Counted from the first letter of the stretch, positions 9,445 through 17,420 are shown. The stretch: 19,394 bases of DNA from DATDIC01 sp963777625 (GCA_963777625.1 CAVZRO010000020.1:1-19394), one strand, 5' to 3'. Made by a program: numbers and translations. The notes: generated from the sequence alone by a model not told the origin.

Positions 9445-9535
9445 CGCGCCATTGTACGCGATGGGCTCCGGGAACGCGAGCGCGGCGCAGCGTCGTCACC
9501 CGGGCTGGTCAAGGCCCTCGCGTGTCGACCTGCGG

Positions 9536-10204
9536 TCAAACGAGCGTCAGATCCTCCGGGTATTGGCCGCCACGCTCAAGGAACCGCCACCAGGTCGCTC
9601 GCCCGCGTGCCGAGACCAGCAAGCGCTCGGGGCCGTCGTCCGCAAGCTCCAGAAGCCCGAGCCGCACCAGTGGCACGATGGTCCTTTCCCCGAGCGGCTT
9701 TTCCTCAAAATTGCCGCCCGGCCAGATCAGCCGCCATCCGGCCGTGTCCCGCTCGGTGGTCGCAGGCACAAGATGCCCTGCCCCGTCCGTCCGCTCGCCC
9801 TTGCCGAGAATGAACAGGCAGATGGTCCAAAATGCGTTTCGCGGCCGCGGCGGGATCAAGGCCCAGTCGATCGTCTCCCCCGCCGCCACATCGCTCGCCG
9901 CCGGCATGGGCGGTTCGCCTTGAGCATCCGCAAAACCCTCGCGATACGCCCGCTCCATCGCGCGCGCCACGGCCCCGGCGGTGTCCACCGGCAAGCCGTA
10001 CTTCCTGTCGTGACGATCCTTGGCCACGATCGCGCGCGCCGACTCGCGGAAGCGCGCCTTGCGGATCGGGTCAGCGTCAGGCCTGCGAACGCCATTGCGC
10101 GACAAGGGTTTTCCCAACTGGGAGCGGAGCGGACGCACAATAAGCGACCGTGCCCCTGCCAGGGCAAGTGGATCGAGGGAGTGGGCGTAGGAGATCGGGG
10201 CCAT
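9536..10204 (-). CDS. Uncharacterised protein upstream of mntA/hepT
   Basis: From the ATG at 10204 this encodes about 222 residues; the frame is open to 10300, and no clear ribosome site fixes the start. The protein looks genuine, with a mixed composition and globular stretches: KYGLPVDTAGAVARAMERAY with REGFADAQ, RPRNAFWTICLFILGKGERT, and a C-terminal part (ERTIVPLVRLGLLELADDGP, then RLLVSARGRATWWRFLERGG) whose order of charged and hydrophobic residues could be a winged helix. I do not recognise the family. It reads in the same direction as mntA with 91 bp between them, so shared transcription is possible but not required. Confidence 0.6.
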   Translation of the reverse strand: MAPISYAHSLDPLALAGARSLIVRPLRSQLGKPLSRNGVRRPDADPIRKARFRESARAIVAKDRHDRKYGLPVDTAGAVARAMERAYREGFADAQGEPPMPAASDVAAGETIDWALIPPRPRNAFWTICLFILGKGERTDGAGHLVPATTERDTAGWRLIWPGGNFEEKPLGERTIVPLVRLGLLELADDGPERLLVSARGRATWWRFLERGGQYPEDLTLV

Positions 10205-10300
10205 TTCGTGCGCGGTGGGACGTTTCCCGGCCTGGCTGCGCCGCGCCGCGCCGCACCCGATGCGGTGCGTGGTCGCCGTCGCGCGCCGGAACAACATCAA

Positions 10301-10727
10301 AGCCCCCTGCCCTGCCCGACACCAGCAAGCCGCCCAATCAGACGCGTTGACACGGCGGCGACAGGAATTGTTCTGCGTCGCTCAGGGCGGTTGGCCATCA
10401 TACTATTCGATGCACGACCGGTCGGGCATGATCCCGCACCGGTTCGGCCGGTATCGATGGACCCTATGCGCAAGCACCTGCGTATCTCAAGGACAGCCCG
10501 GCCAAGGACGCGAGGGCCCCTTCCCAGCCTTGTTCCGTCGGTAGCCTCACTGAAACGCGAATGGGCCAACGGACGCGCAGAGGGAAACTCGACATTCGGA
10601 GCAATGAGCTCAGTGGCGTTGGCTAGCTGTATCTCGCCGATGCCACGCCTCCCGTTACGGTCGAGAGTTGCGGTCGCTTCGCGGAGGGCCGATGGTTGCG
10701 TGGTCCTACACTGTCGGGGGTGTTGCG
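10301..10727. other. Intergenic stretch between divergent genes
   Basis: No gene is supported here. A minus-strand frame across 10297-10740 stays open but has the composition of a high-GC shadow frame. A short AT-richer patch, ATCATACTATTCGATG at about 10397-10412, is the best place for a promoter but has no clear -35 partner. Confidence 0.35.
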
Positions 10728-10919
10728 ATGAAGCTGACACGCAACGAGAAGCTGTGGTTGCTGACGGCGCATCCCGATACGCTCGATCTGGCGGAGGAGG
10801 CGCCCGGCTGGCTCATCGGGAACTGCCACGTGAAGGGCTTGGTGAAGCAGGGCCCCGCGGCCGGTGTCTGGCGGTTGACCGAAGCCGGATATGCCGAGCG
10901 GCGGGCACTGCTGGATTGA
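10728..10919 (+). CDS. Small hypothetical protein, possible winged-helix
   Basis: The 63-residue product from the ATG at 10728 reads like one globular domain: LTRNEKLWLLTAHPDTLDLA, then PGWLIGNCHVKGLVKQGP, VWRLTEAGYAERRALLD. The pattern helix, helix, strand-turn-strand, LTEAGYAERRALLD resembles the second half of small winged-helix DNA-binding proteins, where L-T-x-x-G recurs after the wing. An in-frame ATG at 10668 would add 20 unconvincing residues. A G-rich GGGGGTG lies 9-10 bases upstream of 10728. It lies immediately before the repeat region and points toward parA. The function is unknown. Confidence 0.55.
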   Translation: MKLTRNEKLWLLTAHPDTLDLAEEAPGWLIGNCHVKGLVKQGPAAGVWRLTEAGYAERRALLD

Positions 10920-11074
10920 ACCGCCGCAGAGCAACGCCCCTCGCCACGCCCGCGTCCGATCACGAGGCGCCGGCCGCCGCCCTCGGCAGATACTCCACTG
11001 GGAGGTCGCCGACTTTACCCGACGTGGAGTCGAATGTGCGCCCGCCGCAAATCCCGACGGGGGCAAGCCCGCTC

Positions 11075-12000
11075 GCGTGGTTTCGGGGTATCAGGTTTTC
11101 GGGGTTTCCTGGTTTCGGGACACCGAGCCTTCGGACTATAGCAGGCCCAGAGGCGCTTCCTTGGATCCAGCGCGGGTGTCGCATGCTCGCCAAGCCCGCC
11201 GACAGGCCCGACCGCTCACTCTCGGGAAAACGCGCTTCCTCGGTTTCGGTGTTTCGGGATTTAATGGTTTCGGGATACCGAGATTGCGGGCTTTATTGGG
11301 TTAGAGCGCATCCCGCTTCCCCGGTGCGAGCGCCGGGCTGTCCACCAAGCCTGCGGATCGGCCACGTGCCATCATCGAGAAAACGGGCTTTCCCGATTTC
11401 GGTATTTCGGGTTTCCCTGATTTACCGAAAGCTAACTCCTGCGTCAGCAGGCTCGGCATGTTCCCAGAGACACAGCGCAGGTCCCGCGCCGCCCGTCGAA
11501 TTTGCCAATAGACCAATGTAACCGCTTTCGGGAAACCGGGGTTTCATTATTTCATGGTTTCGGAGTTTCGGGGTTTCGGGGTTTGCGGAGACAAACTTTA
11601 TCCCTTCGCCGCCTCGGTAGCAGGCAGTCCCTGGGTCCTGACATGGCCCGCGCGCGAGAAACTCGGCAATCCCACTTCCTTTCTTTCGGGAAAGCGGGAT
11701 TTCCCGGTTTCGGGTTCTCTTGCGTCCAGGCGCGAAGCGTGAAAGCCAATGCAGGAGGTTCGCCAGCATCCTCGTGAGGCGCTTAGGTGCCTGTGCAGTG
11801 CCGGTCCCACTCCGGGTAATCACGCCTTCGGTGCTTCGGGTGCCTGTCATGCCTTCCTTTGGTGCCCCCCGCAGTTCCGCCACGCAGAGGCTCCCAGAAC
11901 CGCGAGCACGACCACATAGCCACTTGCCCGAAAGCTGTGTTTCCGGTTATCGTGGTACCCCGGTTTCGGGAAACCGGGCTTGCCCGATTTCCTGCCACGC
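11075..12000 (+). repeat. TTTCGGG-rich degenerate tandem repeat region upstream of parA, candidate centromere
   Basis: There is no convincing gene between 10920 and 12017. The heptamer TTTCGGG occurs exactly at 11081, 11097, 11113, 11252, 11268, 11405, 11526, 11566, 11574, 11684, 11708 and 11964, all in the same orientation. Near-matches include CTTCGGG at 11834. The clusters start about 120-170 bp apart. The first two units are clearly related outside the heptamers as well: ACACCGAGCCTTCGG against ATACCGAGATTGCGG, and GCCAAGCCCGCCGACAGGCC (about 11189) against ACCAAGCCTGCGGATCGGCC (about 11343). Partition loci with a ParA and an RHH partner use repeats next to the operon as centromere and operator. 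That role is inferred here. Confidence 0.7.
11959..11978. promoter_or_regulatory. Near-palindrome upstream of parA, candidate operator
   Basis: CCCGGTTT (11959-11966) faces AAACCGGG (11971-11978) around the centre CGGG. It is the most symmetric member of the TTTCGGG repeats and lies 39 bp before the parA start, where an autoregulatory RHH protein would be expected to bind. Confidence 0.5.
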
Positions 12001-12017
12001 CAACGAAGTGGGATGAC

Positions 12018-12692
12018 ATGGCCATTATCACCTTCGCCCAGGTCAAAGGGGGCTCAGGGAAGACGACTACAGCGATGTGCACGGTCGCTGAACTCGTTGC
12101 GCGAGGCGAGACGGTGGCCGCGCTTGACCTCGATCCTAACCGCCCGCTCGGCGAGTTCTTTCATCGAGTCCCGGAGCTCAGGGAGGTCGAAGTTGCTGTC
12201 CCGTCGAGCGAGAGACGGGTGAGCGCGTTGGTGCGTGAACTCGCTCAACGGAACGATAACGTTGTGATCGATCTCATGGGAGCCGCCACGAACGACACAC
12301 AAGTCGCCATGGCGTTAGCCGACCTGATTGTTGTCCCATCTCAGATGAGTGGCACCGACCTGAAGTGCGGCGTCGAGACCTGGAGACAGGCGGAAGAGGC
12401 CGCGGACATCAGCAAGCGGAATATCGCCCGCGGGGTGTTGATTGTTCGCACAAGCGCCGGCGCTGTCCGGCCGCGTGTCGAGGCCTTTTTGCGAGAGCAG
12501 TACACGAGGGTAGGGGCTTACGTGATGGCAACACCCTTCGGTGATCGAGCGGTCTGGAAGGAGATGACTTACAGCGCTCATATCCCTCATCTGCACGATC
12601 GGCGATCTAACGCTTCAGCGAACTTCATCGCGGTATTCGACGAAATGATGGCGCTGATGAAATCGGCCGCTCCTGAAGCGTCAGCGGCCTGA
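12018..12692 (+). CDS. parA: ParA-family partition ATPase
   Basis: The 224-residue protein starts MAIITFAQVKGGSGKTTTAM with the deviant Walker A KGGSGKTT at residues 10-17, the signature Lys10 included. ALDLDPN at 35-41 is Walker A', and VVIDLMG at 82-88 is Walker B. It lacks the N-terminal DNA-binding extension of large ParA proteins, so it belongs with short ParA/VirC1-like ATPases, which pair with a small RHH partner encoded just downstream. ParA ATPases move plasmid copies over the nucleoid. The frame is open upstream to 11859, but the ATG at 12018 fits the family start. AGTGGGA lies 8-9 bp upstream as a weak ribosome site. The next gene starts 12 bp after its stop. Confidence 0.9.
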   Translation: MAIITFAQVKGGSGKTTTAMCTVAELVARGETVAALDLDPNRPLGEFFHRVPELREVEVAVPSSERRVSALVRELAQRNDNVVIDLMGAATNDTQVAMALADLIVVPSQMSGTDLKCGVETWRQAEEAADISKRNIARGVLIVRTSAGAVRPRVEAFLREQYTRVGAYVMATPFGDRAVWKEMTYSAHIPHLHDRRSNASANFIAVFDEMMALMKSAAPEASAA

Positions 12693-12704
12693 GGGAACCA
12701 ACCT

Positions 12705-13124
12705 ATGTCCGCTCGTCCCACGCGCCCCCAACTCGAAGCGCCCGATCTTTCCCCGCCGACACGCCGACCTGGCGATGTGCCAATGAAGACTGCCCCCAAT
12801 GACCCTCGATTCGAGGCCGTGGAGCAACTGGAGACGCACGCTGCACTTCTTCAGGGGGTGAAAGATGGGCGAGTGCGGGTCGTAAATCCCGATACCGCCC
12901 CACCCAGGCCAGAGTCAGCCAGCCCCGTCGAGGCGCCGCGGCGTCGGGGGCCAGAAACATCGCTGTCAACCAAGGTGCCGGAATACGTGATGCAGCAACT
13001 CCGTCGCCGGTACGCTGAGACGGGCGTGACGATCAGGAACCAGATTTTCTTTGCCCTCAGAAAAGACGGATTGGAGATTGGCGACGACGATATTCAAGAC
13101 GAGCGCAAGCGAGGAGGTAGGTGA
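12705..13124 (+). CDS. Small RHH-like DNA-binding partner of ParA
   Basis: The 139-residue protein has a Pro-rich, probably disordered N-terminal half (to about residue 80). Its C-terminal half reads TSLSTKVPEYVMQQLRRRYA, then TGVTIRNQIFFALRKDGLEI. A short beta strand (TSLSTKVP) followed by two helices is the ribbon-helix-helix layout seen in ParG, VirC2 and similar centromere-binding partners. It lies 12 bp behind parA with GAGGGA ahead of the ATG, so it is co-translated. Its probable job is to bind the TTTCGGG repeats, link them to ParA and repress the operon. A start at 12783 is possible. The RHH call rests on pattern and context. Confidence 0.72.
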   Translation: MSARPTRPQLEAPDLSPPTRRPGDVPMKTAPNDPRFEAVEQLETHAALLQGVKDGRVRVVNPDTAPPRPESASPVEAPRRRGPETSLSTKVPEYVMQQLRRRYAETGVTIRNQIFFALRKDGLEIGDDDIQDERKRGGR

Positions 13125-13133
13125 GGGCACGTT

Positions 13134-13185
13134 TGCCCGGTTTCGGGTTTTCGGGCTTTCCCGATTCCCGGTTTCTCGCCTCTGT
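13134..13185 (+). repeat. Second TTTCGGG repeat cluster, downstream of the partition genes
   Basis: Just after the stop of the RHH gene, TTTCGGG recurs at 13141 and 13149, followed by GGGCTTTCCCG and CCCGGTTTC, the same words as upstream of parA. From 13186 to 13357 there is no gene; a GC dyad (GCCGCCGGCGGT, about 13331-13342) between the convergent genes could be part of a terminator but has no T-run. Confidence 0.6.
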
Positions 13186-13357
13186 TTCCCGGATCTGCTT
13201 GCCTATCCGTTTGCTCGATGGAAATCACTGACAGCCGACCCGGCGCGCGGCACTTGCGACTGTGCGTCCGCACCAGATTGTGGCAACCGCCAAAGAGGGG
13301 GATCCGGTAGGACTTCACGATCGTGCCGACGCCGCCGGCGGTGGTCAGTCGTTGCGG

Positions 13358-14818
13358 TCAAATGTAGTGGCGATACTCCGCCGCCTCGATCGCGCCGACC
13401 GAGACGTAGCGCAGCACGCGACCGACGACCCGCGATGCCCGCAGGGTGATCGGCGATGAGCCGTCAAACTGTGTTGAGTTCCAGTTCATCTTGGAAAGCG
13501 CCAGGGTTTCGCGACTGAGCTCAGCAAGGGTTGACTCTCCGCCTTGGTAAGGGCGAAGCAGCAGCGGCTTGGGGATATAGAGACCTGGGTAGGTCCTGTA
13601 GTACGGCACGCTGCCGCGGCAATACAGCAATGCCCCTTGTTCGAGTTCAAGACAGGTGCCGCGAAGCGGGGGGTAAGCCCCATCACGGTAGAGCCTGAAT
13701 TCGGAATTTTCTGCGATCCACACGAAGTCAGACAATCGGACGTGCGCCTCGTGAAGTGCTTCCTGGAAGCCGTCCACTTCCTCCGGGCGAAATGGTGAGG
13801 TCTTATAGACGATCACTCTCGCCGGCGCGTGGAAGTGGTGGGCGCCATAAGCGGTCAGGGACCTTCTCAGCAGGTCGTAGGCGTCGGTGCGGGAAAGGTA
13901 GGGTCGCCGATCCTGCTTGTCGGTACGCGCCTGTCCGCCGCGCAGGATCAGACCCTGGCCGCGTTCGTCGAACATCTGGGCGGTGCTGGTGAGCAGGCGC
14001 TGACCGCTGATATCCCGATAGAAGCTGATCCCAACATACGACGTGTCGAATTGCGAGGGATCGCGCGGCAGCCGCCATGGAACATAACCGGCTTTGTAGT
14101 AGAGGCCCCCAAACAGATTCCAAGCCCGGGTCGCAGGGTCCTGCACGGGGCGGTTGGCCATCTTGGAAAGCTGCCGGACGATCCTGCCGCCGTCCTCCCA
14201 TGTGGTCGGCCATACGATCTGAAGGGGTCGCTTCAGGTGAATGGTCCGCGCCTTCAGCAGGTCCCGGAAATCCGGAGCGACTGTGTGATCCTGCGCCTGG
14301 TCATCCTCGCCGTCTCCACGACGCGGAAGGCCGCTGTCTGGCAGCACCCGCGAAATCAACTCAAAGGGCAGGGCACAGATGATGACATCCGGCGGTCCCG
14401 GAGCTTCGGCGATCGCCTGCGCCTGCGCGGCGAAGAGCGTTACCGCCTCCTCGATGGCCTCGGCATTCGATTTGATGGTGACGATCCGCGTGATGTCGGA
14501 GCGGGGGATCGGTTTGCGGGCGCGCGGGTCCACTTCGAATGCGCAGCGGAAGGGGTTCTCGTTCGCAAGGCCAGGGAAGGGAAGAAACAGGTTCGGCTGA
14601 CGGCTCGGCTTCGCCCCGATCCCCACCTGGCAGCGATCAAGGAAGCGAGAGAAGCCCTCGATCGTCTCATTGGTGCCGATCACGCCGAGCCGGACGCGCG
14701 ACGCGCGCTCGGGCTCCAGCGGTCCGTGCCGCATGAGACCAAACCGGATGTCGATCTCGCGACCGCCGCCGCCGAATTCGAGGAGCGGTTCGTCGAGCAC
14801 CGATGCGCGGAACTTCAT
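13358..14818 (-). CDS. Short prokaryotic Argonaute (MID-PIWI), catalytically inactive; SPARDA subunit
   Basis: The 486-residue protein matches short pAgos, which lack N and PAZ domains. The MID region lies at about residues 110-235 (APDFRDLLKARTIHLKRPLQ) and the PIWI domain at about 255-486. PIWI landmarks are SYVGISFYRD (260-269), ARVIVYKTSPF (333-343) and KMNWNSTQFDGSSPITLRAS (443-462), and the chain ends EYRHYI with the hydrophobic C-terminus that pAgos bury. The first catalytic Asp of PIWI reads Ser (VGIS) and the third reads Thr (VYKT), so slicing is not expected; binding of guide and target is. It overlaps the upstream gene by four bases (ATGA), with GAGGAG before the start, so the two subunits are made together. 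In SPARDA this subunit senses guide RNA-matched DNA and activates the partner nuclease. Confidence 0.9.
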   Translation of the reverse strand: MKFRASVLDEPLLEFGGGGREIDIRFGLMRHGPLEPERASRVRLGVIGTNETIEGFSRFLDRCQVGIGAKPSRQPNLFLPFPGLANENPFRCAFEVDPRARKPIPRSDITRIVTIKSNAEAIEEAVTLFAAQAQAIAEAPGPPDVIICALPFELISRVLPDSGLPRRGDGEDDQAQDHTVAPDFRDLLKARTIHLKRPLQIVWPTTWEDGGRIVRQLSKMANRPVQDPATRAWNLFGGLYYKAGYVPWRLPRDPSQFDTSYVGISFYRDISGQRLLTSTAQMFDERGQGLILRGGQARTDKQDRRPYLSRTDAYDLLRRSLTAYGAHHFHAPARVIVYKTSPFRPEEVDGFQEALHEAHVRLSDFVWIAENSEFRLYRDGAYPPLRGTCLELEQGALLYCRGSVPYYRTYPGLYIPKPLLLRPYQGGESTLAELSRETLALSKMNWNSTQFDGSSPITLRASRVVGRVLRYVSVGAIEAAEYRHYI

Positions 14819-16167
14819 AGCGGGAGCTCCTCGTCATCCGTCTGCGGTTTGAAGGTATCGCGGCTGCGCCAGAGTTCGTCCGGCACCGAAACAGGAAGTT
14901 CCAGCATCTCAAGCGGTTCAAATCGGAGGATGGGCGGTGTCCCTTCGTCGGTCGGTGCCAGCAAATCTGCTTGCGCGCGCGGTTGCCCGAGATCAGTCAG
15001 CAACGCCCGCCACATGACAAATTGCCCGCGCAGTGCGGCGTTATTCTCCAGGCGCTTCAGCTTCGAAATGCGCTCGCCGGCATAACCGTCCGGCCGAATG
15101 CCGTCGCGCGTGAAGACGTAAGCAGGTTCGATGGTTAGAAACCACTCGTCGAAAGCGGACCAGAAGCGGCCTGCGAATGCGCTGTGCCGCACGTATGAAG
15201 TGGATCCATCCGGGCGGCGCTTGGCCGTGACGACGCCCCGCGAGGTTTCGACCCGGAGCGACTGATAGCGAACCATGCGATCGATGCCGGGGTTTGCGGC
15301 CGGGTAGTAGTAGAGCCTGAGGCCCTTGTTCCAGGTCAGGGTCAAATCGAGCTGGTAGCGAAGAGTCCTGTTCAGCAGTTCGACAAAAAGCCGCCGCTCG
15401 TCTTCGTCCTCGTTCTGCGAAAATTCCTCGACATCGAGCGTCTCGACGGTGCCGGCATCAACAACTTGCTTGAGAATCGTGGTCTCGATATCGAGAAACG
15501 TCACAAGCCGGCCGCCGCGCGCGACCCAGGCAGCTGGCGGATGATCGTTGATATCGAGGAGGGCGCGCAGCACGTCCCGTCCTGCGCGGTGCGGGGTGGC
15601 GGCGACCTGGATCTTCGCTGGCAGCATGACCTTCACCGCGTTGAAAAGAAGATCGTCGGGCTTGGCGGAAGGAGGCAACCAGATCCCCGGCTCGGCCTGG
15701 TCAACGGCAATTGCCGCGATCGCGTCCGCCGCCGCGGCGTCAAATCGGTCGGTTTTCTTTTCGATGTGCAGGCGCCGGTCGGGGATCGGCGTGCCGGGCG
15801 TGCGAACCAGCTTCCAGTAGGCGGTGTCATCGGCGAGGCGAACGAGGACGATGATCACTGGGACATTGGTCTGCTGCCAGTAGGTGATGTCTTCAGGTTC
15901 ACAGAGATATTCGAACAAATCGCCGTTCTCGGCCGTGTATCGGCCCTCCTGTGTCGTCTTGATCTGCACGGCGACAAGGCGTCCTCCGACCTGGCCGGTG
16001 TCGCGGTCGCGAAGTTCGATGATGCCGTCGATCCCGGCTTCTACCGGCCCGTAAGGCGTATAGAGAAAGCCCATGGCATGGGCGCGGACCTTGACGAGAG
16101 CAGCCCCATGCTCGCCGGTGATTTGGTTCTGGCGGATGGTCTTGCCACGTAACGCAGTGGTGTACAT
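14815..16167 (-). CDS. DUF4365 PD-(D/E)XK nuclease fused to an APAZ domain; SPARDA effector subunit
   Basis: The 450-residue protein starts with a DUF4365 nuclease domain (about 1-170). ITGEHGAALVKVRAHAMGFL precedes the active-site strands AGIDGIIEL (Asp47) and VAVQIKTT (Gln68-X-Lys70); Glu19 is the likely additional acidic residue. The remaining part (about 195-450) has no other obvious fold and sits where the APAZ domain that pairs with short Argonautes is found; WVARGGRLVTFLDIE, RLFVELLNRTLRY and EISKLKRLENNAAL-like helices near the end fit it. DUF4365-APAZ beside a short pAgo defines SPARDA, in which target recognition triggers indiscriminate DNA and RNA cleavage and halts or kills the cell. 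The ATG at 16167 has GGAG ten bases upstream. The assignment of APAZ is partly by context. Confidence 0.87.
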   Translation of the reverse strand: MYTTALRGKTIRQNQITGEHGAALVKVRAHAMGFLYTPYGPVEAGIDGIIELRDRDTGQVGGRLVAVQIKTTQEGRYTAENGDLFEYLCEPEDITYWQQTNVPVIIVLVRLADDTAYWKLVRTPGTPIPDRRLHIEKKTDRFDAAAADAIAAIAVDQAEPGIWLPPSAKPDDLLFNAVKVMLPAKIQVAATPHRAGRDVLRALLDINDHPPAAWVARGGRLVTFLDIETTILKQVVDAGTVETLDVEEFSQNEDEDERRLFVELLNRTLRYQLDLTLTWNKGLRLYYYPAANPGIDRMVRYQSLRVETSRGVVTAKRRPDGSTSYVRHSAFAGRFWSAFDEWFLTIEPAYVFTRDGIRPDGYAGERISKLKRLENNAALRGQFVMWRALLTDLGQPRAQADLLAPTDEGTPPILRFEPLEMLELPVSVPDELWRSRDTFKPQTDDEELPL

Positions 16168-16174
16168 CGAATCG

Positions 16175-16187
16175 CGACTCCGAGTCG
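16175..16187. promoter_or_regulatory. Palindrome in the SPARDA leader, candidate operator
   Basis: CGACTC (16175-16180) faces GAGTCG (16182-16187) around a single C, seven bases upstream of the effector start codon. It overlaps the likely ribosome site on the minus strand, so a bound repressor or an RNA hairpin could block translation. A TATATT hexamer (minus strand, about 16201-16196) just beyond it may be a -10 element. Confidence 0.4.
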
Positions 16188-16427
16188 GGGAGCAAATATA
16201 GAACGTCAGCGGTCGGTGTTCACCGTATCAATTCTGGACAAATCGTCTGGTGACCTCCGATATGGCTAACTTGGCGGGATGAAACAACGGCCGTAGCAGC
16301 AACCCCTGAGGAGACAAGGCCGCGCCATCGGCGTTCGCCGACGCGAGTCTCCAGGGACTGTGGCAATGATTTCAGATGGCTGAAATGCACAGCCTCGCGG
16401 TCACTGGACCATTATTGTCAAGAGCAT
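16188..16427. other. Intergenic region between SPARDA and repA
   Basis: No gene is seen. It must hold the SPARDA promoter and the repA 3' end. ATTTCAG (16369-16375) faces CTGAAAT (16380-16386) with a 4-base loop, 42 bp past the repA stop. This could be a transcription-ending or RNA-stabilising hairpin, although no T-run follows on the minus strand. Confidence 0.4.
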
Positions 16428-17420
16428 CTAACTCGAGGCGGCCAGGCGAATGCCTTTGACCATTGTCTTTGGTATTGGCGGTTTTGAAGGGTGCAGTTTT
16501 AGCCCGTACCGAGTCAGTTCCACGTGCGCGTCGGGATAAACTCCCAGAACATCAGGCAGGACCATCTTCACCCGTTGCGCAAGATGCGAGGACCTCACCA
16601 CATCCGAGCCGGTCTGCTGGGCCAGCATCGACCAGCGCATGAGAATGGGCCGGTCGAGTCGCTGAAGCCGGTACGCCAGTAGGGTATAGAGATCGAGAGC
16701 CAGACTATTGTCCTTCAAAAACGCTATCGCGTCCTTGGCTAACGGTACTGCATGCTCTCGCAGATGAGAGTGAAAGTCGAGCGCAAGTTCGACAGTAGCC
16801 GACCACTTTTCGTCGTGCCCATCCTCCGGCGCCGCCCACAGGGACATACCCGAAACGAGTCGTTGGTCTTTAATGATCGTTTGTGAGCCATTCTGTGGGT
16901 TTGCGGCTTCCCACTGCATCGTGAATTCGCATCGAGCAATCCGTAGCGCCTGTTCCCGGATGCTCTGAATTGTGCCGCGAGGGCCACCGCTTACCGCCAA
17001 CCCGAGCGATCGGACCCACGCCGCCATGCTTGCTCCGAGGTGAACCGTCCTGCTCTTTACTCCTTCGGATTGGAGAAAGATCATAATGAGACGCGCTCGA
17101 GTTCCGTAGGGCACACCGACACGAACGGCTTGCCCCTCCTTGTTCCGAATCGCACCCGGGCTGATCATCAGATGAAATCGACCACTGCTGCGCTGCCAGA
17201 TGGCGTCATTCGACTCAAGACGCTGATGCGGGAGCGCTGTCTGACAGAGACCGGAGTGAACGAAGGAAAGGTCGTCTTCGCTCAGTTCACCCATCACTGC
17301 AGACGCATGCTCGATAAGCCTGATCTCTCTTCGGCGCTGCGCGGGATTCGCAATAGCCTGGGCATTGTGGATCAGGGTGTCGGACCCCCACAAAGCCAAC
17401 TGCCGGTGAATTTCCTCCAA
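16428..17420 (-). CDS. repA: Plasmid replication initiator, RepA_C family
   Basis: The 330-residue protein carries the conserved RepA_C core: SFVHSGLCQTALPH (52-65), the FHLMISPGAI strand, VGVPYGTRARLIMIFLQSEG (101-120), and LGASMAAWVRSLGLAVSGG with TIQSIREQALRIARCEF (128-166). The C-terminal half (about 215-320) is a second winged-helix-like domain, as is usual for iteron-binding Rep proteins. The start is the TTG at 17420, chosen because GGAGG lies six bases upstream and no later start keeps the conserved N-terminus. The weak start codon would keep Rep levels low. Iterons and a DnaA-like box lie upstream at 17.5-19.1 kb, so it probably opens that origin and, as a dimer, represses itself. 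It is intact. Confidence 0.9.
   Translation of the reverse strand: MEEIHRQLALWGSDTLIHNAQAIANPAQRRREIRLIEHASAVMGELSEDDLSFVHSGLCQTALPHQRLESNDAIWQRSSGRFHLMISPGAIRNKEGQAVRVGVPYGTRARLIMIFLQSEGVKSRTVHLGASMAAWVRSLGLAVSGGPRGTIQSIREQALRIARCEFTMQWEAANPQNGSQTIIKDQRLVSGMSLWAAPEDGHDEKWSATVELALDFHSHLREHAVPLAKDAIAFLKDNSLALDLYTLLAYRLQRLDRPILMRWSMLAQQTGSDVVRSSHLAQRVKMVLPDVLGVYPDAHVELTRYGLKLHPSKPPIPKTMVKGIRLAASS

Noticed and set aside
9320..11521. A 733-codon plus-strand open frame
   Set aside because: It runs antisense to mntA and the 222-aa gene and across the repeat region. It has the Arg/Pro/Ala-rich composition of a high-GC shadow frame and no recognisable domain.
11859..12017. A longer parA start at 11859
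   Set aside because: The extra 53 residues translate the TTTCGGG repeat region and precede the normal family start MAIITFAQVKGG.
13829..15085. A 418-codon plus-strand open frame
   Set aside because: It is antisense to both SPARDA genes and has no family features, while the minus strand encodes clear PIWI and nuclease motifs.
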